DNA of 64,000 bases, taken from NCBI RefSeq assembly GCF_001653135.1, contig NZ_BDDS01000002.1, forward strand, positions 62,001 through 126,000. The letters are read 5' to 3'. Below, piece by piece: positions 45,303 to 54,126 of this stretch. A program made the position numbers and the translations under genes. Position 1 is the stretch's first letter, and each line of letters opens with the position of its first letter. The notes beneath the pieces are model-generated. The model was not told the DNA's origin and did not search any database. It saw only the letters and a program-made list of their open reading frames with translations. The DNA is from Pseudoalteromonas neustonica (lineage in GTDB: Bacteria > Pseudomonadota > Gammaproteobacteria > Enterobacterales > Alteromonadaceae).

Positions 45303-47150
45303 ATGCGAATAATTCATTTTTCATTTTTTTGTGTTTGCGTAGTATTCACTCCGTTTTTATTTGCTATGGGTTCCCAGCATATTGATTTTTTGTCTGTAGA
45401 AAAAACAGCGATGGCACACCCTAATGAAGCAATTAAACGTTTAATTTTATCACAAGATGATAAAAGCTTACCTGATACGCAGCACGCCTATAATAATACA
45501 TTGCTTGCTCGCCTTTATCTTTTTCAGGGGGATATCGATCTCTCTAAAGATACATTTGAACTCGCATATCAACAGCTGCCAAAAACGGATAATTGGATCC
45601 ATGGTTACTGGCTCTTATATCGCAGTATTTTTTCTCTAGAGCAAGGGCAGTTACCACAAGGGCTTAGGCAAATTAAGCTATCTCAAGAGGCCTTTGCAAA
45701 AGCAAATGATTATGAAATGATCGTCAGGGCTATCTCTATTGAAGGTGTACTTTTACTATGGCAAGAGGAATACCCTAAATCAATAGAGATTATTGAAAAT
45801 GCTTATATTGAAGCAAAAACTGCAAAAATGTCCACAACAACAATGTTGTATATTTATGACAGTCTCGCAGCATACTATTCAACTATGTCGCTATTTGAGC
45901 AAGGAATACAGTACGCTGAAATAGCCGCTGAGCTTGCAACAAATAACGGGGATATTGTCAATGGTTTACCAATCCTTTATACATTATGCATAACTTACTC
46001 CCGTGCAGAACAGCTGGATTTGGCGTCTGCGTGCTATGAAAAAATGATCACACTTTCGGCAAGTGTAAAAGCACCACGTTATTTATTTTGGGCTCCGGCT
46101 GGTAAGGCGCGTGTTGCATTAAAGCAAAAAGATTATACGCAAGCGTTACAGTTGTTGTATCTTGCTAAAAATTACGTTTATAAAGTGATTATTAACCCTG
46201 CTCATATTATTGCTTTGAATAATAATTTTGCGCGTGTGTTTTTAGCACTAGAGCAGCCAGAGCAAGCGCTAGAGTATCTACATGAGTCAGATAAGTTACT
46301 AGCGAATTATGAGCGACCACTAAATAACCGTTATATGCGACAAACTTTAGCACTCAAAGCGCAGAGTTACGAACAGCTTGAGCGTTTTGAAGAATCGTCA
46401 AAATCACTCTGGTTTTATATAAAACTTAGTGATGAAGCAAAAGAAACCACGCAACAAAAATTAGAGCAAGAAGCGCGCTCTAAATTTGAATCAACCCAAC
46501 AAGAAATTAAATTACAGCTAGCAGAAGAAAAACTAAAAAATCAGCAAATCGCATTAGATAAATTGGCAAAAGAGGGGCAACTAAACACGGCTTACTTGGT
46601 TATTGGTTTATTAGTTATTGTGAGTATGTCTATTTTTGGATTTAATCAGCACCGCGCTTATGTAAAAAGCCAACAGCGTGCAAATACAGATCCATTAACG
46701 GGTGCGTGTAATCGGCGCTATATACTCGATTTTATTGTTCAGCAGCTCATAGATAAAGAGCGCTTTTTTTCTGTCGCCATTTTAGATATCGATCACTTTA
46801 AACAAGTTAATGATAACCATGGCCATGATATTGGTGATCAAGCGTTAATAGGGTTTACCACTTTATTGCAGACTCAATTAGAGAATACAGCATGTAAATT
46901 TGCACGTTTTGGCGGTGAAGAGTTTATAGTCGTTATGCCCGATTTTGATTTAGAGGCAGCTCATGAGTTTATAGCTAATTTATGCACTTGTTTAAAATCT
47001 TTAAATTTAACAGATAAAAATATCACATTAACCAGTAGTGCTGGAGTTGCACAAAGGCAATCAGGGATGGCACTTAATACGTTATTAAAAGTAGCGGATA
47101 CAAATTTGTACAAAGCAAAAAATACAGGAAGAGACAAAGTATGCAGCTAA
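45303..47150 (+). CDS. Diguanylate cyclase with periplasmic TPR sensor
   Basis: A 615-residue protein from ATG 45303; a longer frame from 45207 would put 32 residues before the signal peptide. A signal sequence (HFSFFCVCVVFTPFLFA) is followed by about 400 residues of TPR-like helical repeats, a charged coiled coil (KLEQEARSKFESTQQEIK), one membrane helix (TAYLVIGLLVIVSMSIFGF) and a C-terminal GGDEF domain. The domain has DPLTGACNRR, ILDIDHFKQVNDNHGHDIGD and an intact GGEEF, so c-di-GMP synthesis is expected. The RxxD inhibitory site before GGEEF reads NTAC and is absent. The signal is unknown. Confidence 0.88.
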   Translation: MRIIHFSFFCVCVVFTPFLFAMGSQHIDFLSVEKTAMAHPNEAIKRLILSQDDKSLPDTQHAYNNTLLARLYLFQGDIDLSKDTFELAYQQLPKTDNWIHGYWLLYRSIFSLEQGQLPQGLRQIKLSQEAFAKANDYEMIVRAISIEGVLLLWQEEYPKSIEIIENAYIEAKTAKMSTTTMLYIYDSLAAYYSTMSLFEQGIQYAEIAAELATNNGDIVNGLPILYTLCITYSRAEQLDLASACYEKMITLSASVKAPRYLFWAPAGKARVALKQKDYTQALQLLYLAKNYVYKVIINPAHIIALNNNFARVFLALEQPEQALEYLHESDKLLANYERPLNNRYMRQTLALKAQSYEQLERFEESSKSLWFYIKLSDEAKETTQQKLEQEARSKFESTQQEIKLQLAEEKLKNQQIALDKLAKEGQLNTAYLVIGLLVIVSMSIFGFNQHRAYVKSQQRANTDPLTGACNRRYILDFIVQQLIDKERFFSVAILDIDHFKQVNDNHGHDIGDQALIGFTTLLQTQLENTACKFARFGGEEFIVVMPDFDLEAAHEFIANLCTCLKSLNLTDKNITLTSSAGVAQRQSGMALNTLLKVADTNLYKAKNTGRDKVCS

Positions 47151-47346
47151 CAAATACGGCTTAACGTCGGGGATTGCTTGCTTACTGCTTACTTTCGTAT
47201 TTTACCACCCCTTTAATTTATCATTTTCATTACTCAATCAATTTTTACTATTGCCCGACTTAAGTCGTCGTTTATCTCAAAACTATTTGCACAATGAATT
47301 AGCTCACGTACTGTAGTATTTATTACAATAAAAATGAGTACGGATT

Positions 47347-48744
47347 ATGTTTAATCGAATGACTAGCAAAGTAACGATTTTAAATTATACATTGGCGTTG
47401 AGCTCCTTATTTATAACTACATCAGCATTGAGCGAGCAGCTTAACTATCAAGATCAGGAAAAACTACACCGTATTGCTGATGCTGTTTCTGCCAAGCGTA
47501 TTGAAAATGATATTCAGAGTTTGGTTAATTTTGGTACTCGCCATACATTATCTGATACTCGCTCAAGCACTCGAGGTATTGGGGCCGCACGACGATGGAT
47601 CAAAGCTGAGTTTGAAAAAATATCAAAGCAATGTGGTGGTTGTTTGCAGGTTATAGAAGTAAAAGAGACGATCTCAGGTGAAAAGCGGATCCCCACACCT
47701 GTTGAGGTCGTAAATATTATTGCAATACAACGCGGCACGTCAGAGCCCAATCGTATGGTAGTGATGTCGGGTGATATAGATTCACGGGTTAGTGATGTAA
47801 TGGATTTTACTAGTGATTCACCGGGGGCGAATGATAATGCATCGGGAGTTGCAGGTGTCCTTGAGTCGGCTCGTGTTCTATCACAGTATAAGTTTAATGG
47901 CTCAATTGTCTATGCTACGCTTTCAGGGGAAGAGCAAGGTTTGTTTGGTGGTAAAATTTTAGCTGAATATGCAAACAAACAAAGGTGGCAAATTCACGGT
48001 GTACTAAACAACGATATGATAGGTAATATTACGGGTATTAATGGTGTAACAGATAATACAACAGCCCGAATTTTCTCAGAAGGCACGCGGGTTATCGAAA
48101 CCAAAGAGCAAGCACATAAACGCCGCTTTACTGGAGGTGAGGTAGATTCTGCAAGTCGTAACTTAGCGCGTTATATCGACACAATAGCCGATCGCTATAT
48201 CCCTAACCTAGATACTCTATTAGTGTATCGACTCGACCGCTTTGGCCGAGGTGGGCATCATAGACCATTTAATGACATGGGCTACGCCGCAGTGAGAGTT
48301 ATGGAAACCAACGAAAACTATAATCATCAACATCAAGATTTACGTACTGAAGAGGGTGTTGTTTATGGTGATACAATAAAGGGTGTTGATTTTGATTACA
48401 CGGCCAAATTAACGGCATTAAATGCTGTAAGTTTGGCATCTATGGCATGGGCACCAGCGCCACCAAAAGCAGTTACTATATCTGGAGCTGTACAGGCGAG
48501 CACCACTTTAAAATGGCAAAAAAATCAGGATAAAACGACGACTGGCTACCGTATTTATTGGCGTTACACTAGTGAACCTCAGTGGCAGTTTAGCCGTTAT
48601 GTAGGCGATGTAAGTGAAGCGACACTCACTAATGTAGTGATCGACAATTATTACTTTGGTGTAGCCACAGTAAATAAAGAGGGTCTTGAATCACCTGTTG
48701 TATTTCCAGGAGATGTGGGGGCATTTGAACACGTAAATAACTGA
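47347..48744 (+). CDS. Exported M28-family peptidase with C-terminal fibronectin III-like domain
   Basis: A 465-residue protein with a signal peptide (TLALSSLFITTSALS). The M28 zinc peptidase core contains GANDNASGVAGVLES (bridging Asp), LSGEEQGLFG (base and ligand Glu), NNDMIG (Asp) and a late His-rich ENYNHQHQDL. The first metal site, usually H-x-D-S, reads SGDIDSR, with Asp in place of His. The last ~90 residues (KAVTISGAVQASTTLKWQ to the end) look like a fibronectin type III fold. Probable secreted or periplasmic aminopeptidase; specificity unknown. Confidence 0.87.
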   Translation: MFNRMTSKVTILNYTLALSSLFITTSALSEQLNYQDQEKLHRIADAVSAKRIENDIQSLVNFGTRHTLSDTRSSTRGIGAARRWIKAEFEKISKQCGGCLQVIEVKETISGEKRIPTPVEVVNIIAIQRGTSEPNRMVVMSGDIDSRVSDVMDFTSDSPGANDNASGVAGVLESARVLSQYKFNGSIVYATLSGEEQGLFGGKILAEYANKQRWQIHGVLNNDMIGNITGINGVTDNTTARIFSEGTRVIETKEQAHKRRFTGGEVDSASRNLARYIDTIADRYIPNLDTLLVYRLDRFGRGGHHRPFNDMGYAAVRVMETNENYNHQHQDLRTEEGVVYGDTIKGVDFDYTAKLTALNAVSLASMAWAPAPPKAVTISGAVQASTTLKWQKNQDKTTTGYRIYWRYTSEPQWQFSRYVGDVSEATLTNVVIDNYYFGVATVNKEGLESPVVFPGDVGAFEHVNN

Positions 48745-48764
48745 TAATAGCTTTACCCTAGGCA

Positions 48765-48813
48765 GTGTTGACCTTTGTGGATTGAACAAATTTCAATCCA
48801 CAAAGGTCAACAC
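48765..48813. repeat. Perfect 22-bp inverted repeat with 5-base loop
   Basis: Left arm 48765-48786 (begins GTGTTGACCTTTGTGG) and right arm 48792-48813 are exact reverse complements around CAAAT. No T-run lies on either side, so this is not a standard terminator. It is 21 bases after the M28 peptidase stop. Confidence 0.9.
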
Positions 48814-48944
48814 GCGCTAGTTTTAAATATTAACGTCATTAATGAACTATAACCCTATAAAGCGAGGCTATAACAGCGTAGGATCAAGCTACTTTCGAAT
48901 GAAAAATAGGTTTGCACTTATTGGGTGCATTAACACAAAAAATT

Positions 48945-50294
48945 ATGCAACTAACTGCAAAACCATCACTTCCTAATGCGTTACTCATTTCTATTAGTAC
49001 ACCGCAGTTTAAAGGTGACGAAGCAACTGAATCACTTGCAGAACTTGCTCGTTTGGTGACTACTTTAGGATTTAAAGTAGTGGGCACACAATCACAAAAG
49101 CAAAGTTCTACGCAAAAAGTTAATGTACTTGGCTCAGGTAAACTAGCAGAAATAGCACACCTCACCGGTAATAAAGGAATGGTTGAAGACGAACTAGCAG
49201 ATGATTTACTCGATGAAGTTCCTTTAACTGAAATATCGTCAGAAATTCCATCAGATGAACTTGATTTTGCGTGCGCTGACGTAGTGGTATTTGACTGTGA
49301 TTTAACCCCTTCCCAACTACGTAATGTTGAGAACCAATTAGGTGTAGAAGTATTTGATCGCACTGGCATAATTATTGAAATATTTAGTCGTCATGCGCGT
49401 ACTAAAACAGCAAAATTACAAGTGGAAATTGCTCGTCTTAATTATGTAGCACCACGACTTCGTGAAACATCAACAGGTGATAAAGAACGACAAATGGGCA
49501 AAGGTGCTGGTGAAACCACGCTTGAGTTAAATCGTCGTAAGGTACGTGATCAGTTAGCAGAACTAAAGCGCGAATTGGTAAGTGTTCAAGATGTAATGAT
49601 GGACAGGCGAACGCAGCGATCTGAGCTATTCTCAGTGGCTTTAATTGGTTACACCAATGCTGGCAAGTCATCCATGATGCGTGCAATTACAGGCAGTGAT
49701 GTGGAGGGCGAAAACAAACTCTTTGCAACGTTAGATACCACTGTTCGGGCGCTGTATCCAATTACACAGCCTCGTATACTTGTTTCAGATACGGTCGGTT
49801 TTATTAAAAAATTACCTCATGATTTAGTTGCTTCATTTCATTCAACATTAGCAGAAGCGCATGATGCGTCATTATTGTTATATGTCGTTGATGCATCTGA
49901 TCCTTCATTTCGCTCACAGCTTGATGTAGTGCATAAAGTTCTGGCTGAAGTTGGAGTGGAAGGCAGTAAAAAGTTACTGGTACTGAATAAGTCAGATCAA
50001 TTAAGTATTGAGCAACAGCAATCGCTAATGGATGAATTTCCTGATGCGATGATGACATCTACGCGTAACCCAGATGATATCAGCAAACTGCATAAGTACA
50101 TTATTGATATTGCTCAAGAGGACATGATTGAAGAAGAGGTTGTTATACCGTATACCGCCAAAGGTATCGTGGGCGAAATTCGATCCAGTATGAGTGTTGT
50201 TAAAGAAGAATATGAATACAGCCATATCAAATTAACGGTGCGCTCGAGCGCGATTGATTTAGAACGTTTAAAAAAGAGAATGCTGAATTTATAA
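48945..50294 (+). CDS. hflX: HflX-type GTPase, atypical subgroup
   Basis: Ribosome-associated GTPase family. It has GYTNAGKS near residue 235, DTVGF, NKSD and the HflX N-terminal pattern LTPSQLRNVENQL, VFDRTGIIIEIFSRHARTK. It differs from E. coli HflX: GGIGLRGPGETQLE is replaced by QMGKGAGETTLELNRR, and an acidic insertion (from MVEDELADDLLDE to IPSDEL) lies before the DxxLTPSQ block. It is not beside hfq. The start is uncertain: ATG 48945 gives 449 residues; TTG 48912 would add 11. A good terminator follows. Confidence 0.85.
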   Translation: MQLTAKPSLPNALLISISTPQFKGDEATESLAELARLVTTLGFKVVGTQSQKQSSTQKVNVLGSGKLAEIAHLTGNKGMVEDELADDLLDEVPLTEISSEIPSDELDFACADVVVFDCDLTPSQLRNVENQLGVEVFDRTGIIIEIFSRHARTKTAKLQVEIARLNYVAPRLRETSTGDKERQMGKGAGETTLELNRRKVRDQLAELKRELVSVQDVMMDRRTQRSELFSVALIGYTNAGKSSMMRAITGSDVEGENKLFATLDTTVRALYPITQPRILVSDTVGFIKKLPHDLVASFHSTLAEAHDASLLLYVVDASDPSFRSQLDVVHKVLAEVGVEGSKKLLVLNKSDQLSIEQQQSLMDEFPDAMMTSTRNPDDISKLHKYIIDIAQEDMIEEEVVIPYTAKGIVGEIRSSMSVVKEEYEYSHIKLTVRSSAIDLERLKKRMLNL

Positions 50295-50310
50295 CAAATT
50301 CAATATTTAA

Positions 50311-50336
50311 AAAGCACAGCTGATTGGCTGTGCTTT
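50311..50336. terminator. Terminator between hflX and the acyl-CoA synthetase gene
   Basis: Perfect 10-bp stem AAAGCACAGC / GCTGTGCTTT with loop TGATTG. It can act in both directions for two convergent genes. Confidence 0.8.
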
Positions 50337-50357
50337 GTTGTATTTAGCGTGGTGAAG

Positions 50358-52103
50358 CTAAGAGAAAGCTTTGTCGCTGAGTTCTGCTTGCATTTGTTCT
50401 CGCATTTTAAATTTTTGCAGTTTACCTGTTACAGTCATAGGGTAGTTTTCTACAAAACGGATATGTCGTGGCATTTTAAAGTAGGCTAGCTTGTCTTTTA
50501 AAAACACACGAATCGCTTGCTCATCAAGTACAGCATCCTCTTTTGGTTGGATCCACGCACACACTTCTTCACCATATTTTTCATCTGTTATACCAAATAT
50601 TGCAGCATCTTGAATACCAGGATAGGTATAGATCACCTCTTCAATTTCTCGAGGGTAAATATTCTCGCCACCGCGAATAATCATATCTTTAATGCGCCCA
50701 ACAATAGTGACAAACCCTTGCGTATCCATAACACCTAAATCGCCAGAGTGCAGCCAACCGTCTTGATCGATAGTTGCAGCTGTTTTTTCCTGATCATTCC
50801 AATAACAACGCATAATTCCTGCTCCGCGACTACATATTTCCCCTGGTAATCCTATTTTTTGCAGTTTTCCGACTTCATCTATTATTTTTACTTCTGTATG
50901 CGCTAAGGCACGCCCTACAGTCGTTACTTGTTTCTCAATTGACGAGTCTATTTCAGTTACATTATTAATCGGGCTACATTCTGTTTGCCCATATCCAATC
51001 ACAACCTCATTCATATGCATGAGTGACTGTACTTTGCGCATCACTTGCTCTGGGCAAGTCGAGCCTGCCATTATTCCGGTGCGTAAACTAGATAAATCAA
51101 AACGGGAAAAGTCCTTAAGTTCAAGTTCAGCAATAAACATTGTAGGCACGCCATGCAAGGCAGTACATCGCTCTTTTTCTACTACTTCGAGGGTTATTGT
51201 TGGATCGAATGATTCAGCAGGAAATACCGCTGTAGCGCCTTTACTAATACATACCAGATTACCTAACACCATACCAAAGCAATGGTATAAAGGCACCGGG
51301 ATACATAGCTTGTCATCTGCTGTTAAACGCATGGCATTGGCCATTAGAAAACCATTATTTAAAATGTTTTTATGAGACAGCGTTGCACCTTTTGGACTGC
51401 CTGTTGTACCAGATGTAAACTGAATATTGATATCTTGCTCTGGTTTTAAAGTTGCTGCGAGCGTGACAAGCGCTAATTTTTGCGCATCAGTTGGCATATT
51501 CATTATTTGGTTAAAACTAAACATTCCTGGGGCTGCTTCATTACCAATCCGAATAATGTTTTTTAGATAGGGGAGGTTTTTTGCATTGAGCATACCTGGC
51601 TCAGTATGTTCGAGCTCTGGAAGCAATTCATTTAGCATAGCAAGGTAATTACTCGCTTTGAAACAAGATGCAGTGATGAGTGTTGAGCATTCAACCGTAT
51701 TAAGCGCAAATTGTAACTCGTTTGGACGATATGCAGGATTAATACATACCATAATGGCCCCAATTTTAGCTGTCGCAAATTGGGTTAAGCACCACTCTAA
51801 GTTATTTGGAGACCATATCCCAACTCTATCACCCGGCTTTACACCTATCGATAGTAGACCCATGGCCAATTGATTAATTTTTTGTTGATATTCTCTATAA
51901 CTTAATCGAATGTTTTGGTGATGAACTACAATTGCAAGATGTTCGGGGTTATTGTCGACAATACTGTCGAAGTAATTACCTATCGTACTCTCTATCAAAT
52001 CAGGGGTTTGCGATCCTCGGTACTGGCTAATTACCAAGTCATTCATATCATTGACTTTATTTTTCGCATTTTTTACAGGTGTATTGTTGTCATTTACTTG
52101 CAT
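50358..52103 (-). CDS. AMP-dependent acyl-CoA synthetase
   Basis: A 581-residue ligase of the ANL superfamily, which activates a carboxylic acid with ATP and joins it to CoA. The AMP-binding motif is FTSGTTGSPKGATLSHKN. It also has YGQTECSPINN, GDLGVMDTQGFVTIVGRIKD and IIRGGENIYPREIEE, and the catalytic lysine in VTGKLQKFKM near the C-terminus. The length and motifs fit a medium- or long-chain fatty-acyl-CoA ligase; the chain length cannot be told here. It stands alone on the minus strand with its own 5' gap. Confidence 0.9.
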   Translation of the reverse strand: MQVNDNNTPVKNAKNKVNDMNDLVISQYRGSQTPDLIESTIGNYFDSIVDNNPEHLAIVVHHQNIRLSYREYQQKINQLAMGLLSIGVKPGDRVGIWSPNNLEWCLTQFATAKIGAIMVCINPAYRPNELQFALNTVECSTLITASCFKASNYLAMLNELLPELEHTEPGMLNAKNLPYLKNIIRIGNEAAPGMFSFNQIMNMPTDAQKLALVTLAATLKPEQDINIQFTSGTTGSPKGATLSHKNILNNGFLMANAMRLTADDKLCIPVPLYHCFGMVLGNLVCISKGATAVFPAESFDPTITLEVVEKERCTALHGVPTMFIAELELKDFSRFDLSSLRTGIMAGSTCPEQVMRKVQSLMHMNEVVIGYGQTECSPINNVTEIDSSIEKQVTTVGRALAHTEVKIIDEVGKLQKIGLPGEICSRGAGIMRCYWNDQEKTAATIDQDGWLHSGDLGVMDTQGFVTIVGRIKDMIIRGGENIYPREIEEVIYTYPGIQDAAIFGITDEKYGEEVCAWIQPKEDAVLDEQAIRVFLKDKLAYFKMPRHIRFVENYPMTVTGKLQKFKMREQMQAELSDKAFS

Positions 52104-52229
52104 TGTGCGGTCTCCATGTCATGTTGTGTGAGTATACAAAAACAAGAAAAGCATAAATTGTCGACAAATGAAAGGGTTCTAAGACCAATGTAGCAGGGGG
52201 GATGAGCTTAGAGCAAAAAACAGGGCAAT

Positions 52230-52275
52230 AAAAAACGCCAATGAGATATGCTGAATAACAGCACACATTGGCGTT
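52230..52275 (-). terminator. Terminator of the DUF3010 gene
   Basis: On the minus strand, AACGCCAATG / CATTGGCGTT (52266-52275 with 52234-52243) encloses a second stem TGCTG / CAGCA and is followed by a T-run, so it terminates the gene ending at 52344. The rest of 52104-52343 holds nothing recognisable. Confidence 0.8.
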
Positions 52276-52343
52276 GTGTCGTAGGTTAATTTATTTGGCT
52301 TCAGATCAAGCAATTATAATCAATAAAGCGCTACTTTGAAAAA

Positions 52344-52796
52344 TTAAAGCTCTTCACTACGATATGTTTTTTTCATCAAGTGTACGTATGCATTCACAAA
52401 CGCATTTTCTTGATATTTTTTAAGTCCCGTTTCTGCAAAATCGATAGGGATTGGATTTCGCTTTAACTGTTCTTTGACTTCAGTTGTGCTGAATAAATAG
52501 ACATCTAATTCTTTGATCAATTGGATAGCCGTTTCCATTTTGAAGCCATTTGCACTACCTGCAAATTTACCCTTAGGGGCACGTTGACGAATTGCCACAG
52601 AGTCAATTTGGTAATCTTGCATTAATTTTGCAAAATCGAACTGAAATTTACGCATAACTTCAGTGTCGTTACCATTGCCTAAAGTAAAGCGAGTTTGGCG
52701 GATATCACGTATATCAAATACATCGTTATCTTTAGTTAAAATACACAGTAGTACGTCACTACCGGTAATTTCTACACCACATGTTCTCATTGTCAT
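52344..52796 (-). CDS. DUF3010 family protein
   Basis: A 150-residue (148 if the second ATG, 52790, is used) cytoplasmic protein. It begins RTCGVEITGSDVLLCIL and has the stretch IRQRAPKGKFAGSANGFKME, in line with the DUF3010 family found in marine gammaproteobacteria. The opening strand pattern resembles an RNase H-like fold, but no function is known to me. It is a single gene with its own terminator. Confidence 0.78.
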   Translation of the reverse strand: MTMRTCGVEITGSDVLLCILTKDNDVFDIRDIRQTRFTLGNGNDTEVMRKFQFDFAKLMQDYQIDSVAIRQRAPKGKFAGSANGFKMETAIQLIKELDVYLFSTTEVKEQLKRNPIPIDFAETGLKKYQENAFVNAYVHLMKKTYRSEEL

Positions 52797-52854
52797 TCTC
52801 TAATAACTAGTTTAATCATATTATATCAATTAAACGTCTTAAAAACAGCGCATT

Positions 52855-53868
52855 TTAAAAACCTATTTCAATTGCTATCCCACTATGATCACTTACACAA
52901 ATATCTTCTTCAACCAATTGGGGGTTCAGATGTGAATCAAAACTTAAATAATCTAAAGACTTTATTCGTGATAAAGCACAGTGCGTATTAAAATGACTTG
53001 AGGTCAAAATATAGTCAAGTACATTGCCTTGGCCTTTGTAGTAATGACTGGGAGGCTTTTTTTGTCCCGCTTCGCATTGAGTACTTAATTCATATGCATC
53101 TGATAAACCAACTACTGGTTGATCGATCTTTAAACACGAATTACTTTGCAACGGGGGGAATCCTGTGGTCATAAATGACAATGCGGGGCTGTGAATGCTA
53201 TCGTTAAAATCACCCATAACAATTGTGGCGCAGTTTTTTTCTCGTTGTGTTTTAAGTGCATCATAGTAAACAATAGACGCTTCTAAAGAGCGAGAAATTT
53301 GCGATTGCATCATACCTACTGTTTGCTGCAATACATTAAGTAACGGATCTTCTTGATTATGAATATTCAAAATATGCGCCATTGAATGCACCCGTTGTGA
53401 TTTAAAGTGCACTACATAGCAGGTCAAGTCACCAAATTTAGGAATACTAAAGCTGCACTTGATAGGTGTTCTATTAAATTTAAATTCATTTTGGTTATTT
53501 AAATATTCAAGTAATTCAGGACAAGGGGTTAATTCGATACATTGCGTAAAAGGAATTTTTGAAGCAATTGCAACGACAGGGTTAAATAAGACTTGTGGAT
53601 AAAGATTATCGCTTCGTGGTGCTGCCACAGTAGCGAAATGATCATAGCCTTGGTCTTTACAAAGTGTTTGCAATGCATTTGGACTAAAGACTTCCTGAAA
53701 TGCGACGATAGTCGCTTGGCTTTGCTGTAAAAAACCAGTAATAAACTGCAGTTTTTGTTGCCATTGAGTTGCATTATAGCGTTCATGCAATTGATAAAAT
53801 GAATAAGGAGGTACCGCAAAATTAAGTAAATTAAGCGTGGCAAAGCATATACGGTTTGGCGCAGTCAT
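52855..53868 (-). CDS. Endonuclease/exonuclease/phosphatase (EEP) family protein
   Basis: A 337-residue protein with the EEP fold signatures FATLNLLNF at the start, FQEVF (metal Glu), MGDFNDSIHSPA (catalytic Asp/Asn) and VSDHSGIAIE at the end (Asp-His pair). No signal peptide is seen. The start is ATG 53868; an in-frame TTG at 53880 would add four residues. The substrate could be nucleic acid, phospholipid or another phosphodiester; nothing in the context decides. Confidence 0.85.
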   Translation of the reverse strand: MTAPNRICFATLNLLNFAVPPYSFYQLHERYNATQWQQKLQFITGFLQQSQATIVAFQEVFSPNALQTLCKDQGYDHFATVAAPRSDNLYPQVLFNPVVAIASKIPFTQCIELTPCPELLEYLNNQNEFKFNRTPIKCSFSIPKFGDLTCYVVHFKSQRVHSMAHILNIHNQEDPLLNVLQQTVGMMQSQISRSLEASIVYYDALKTQREKNCATIVMGDFNDSIHSPALSFMTTGFPPLQSNSCLKIDQPVVGLSDAYELSTQCEAGQKKPPSHYYKGQGNVLDYILTSSHFNTHCALSRIKSLDYLSFDSHLNPQLVEEDICVSDHSGIAIEIGF

Positions 53869-54008
53869 TAAGTAGTCCAACAGCTAAAATTCTATGTAAG
53901 TATGAAATGCGAGGGTTATTTGTCAATTTGTCTGGCTAAATACTTGTATTTAACTGCTTCAAACGCGACAATAACTAATTGTACTTGGTAAGACTCAACA
54001 AGTGCATT

Positions 54009-54126
54009 AGCGTTTAACGCTGAATTTAACAATGCTTATTCGTAAAAGCGTTGTAGAGTCATTCATTTTAATTTAATAAATACATGTGATGCATTGTAGG
54101 CGTCACCACTGTAGCAAGGATTTATA
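54009..54126 (+). promoter_or_regulatory. thrS leader with two tRNA-Thr anticodon-arm mimics (translational operator)
   Basis: Distal hairpin 54031-54052: AATGCTT / AAGCGTT stem with loop ATTCGTAA, showing CGT (54041-54043). Proximal hairpin 54086-54106: GTGATGC / GCGTCAC stem (one G-U pair) with a 7-base loop ATTGTAG, showing TGT at 54095-54097, about 30 bases before the ATG. CGU and UGU are threonine anticodons, and the loops keep U before and A after them. The ribosome site AAGGA (54116-54120) follows directly. Also seen is the palindrome AGCGTTTAACGCT (54009-54021). In E. coli, ThrRS represses its own mRNA through such mimics. Confidence 0.7.

Noticed and set aside
48765..48813. Rho-independent terminator after the M28 peptidase gene
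   Set aside because: The stem is perfect, but no T-run follows on either strand, so it is listed as a repeat.
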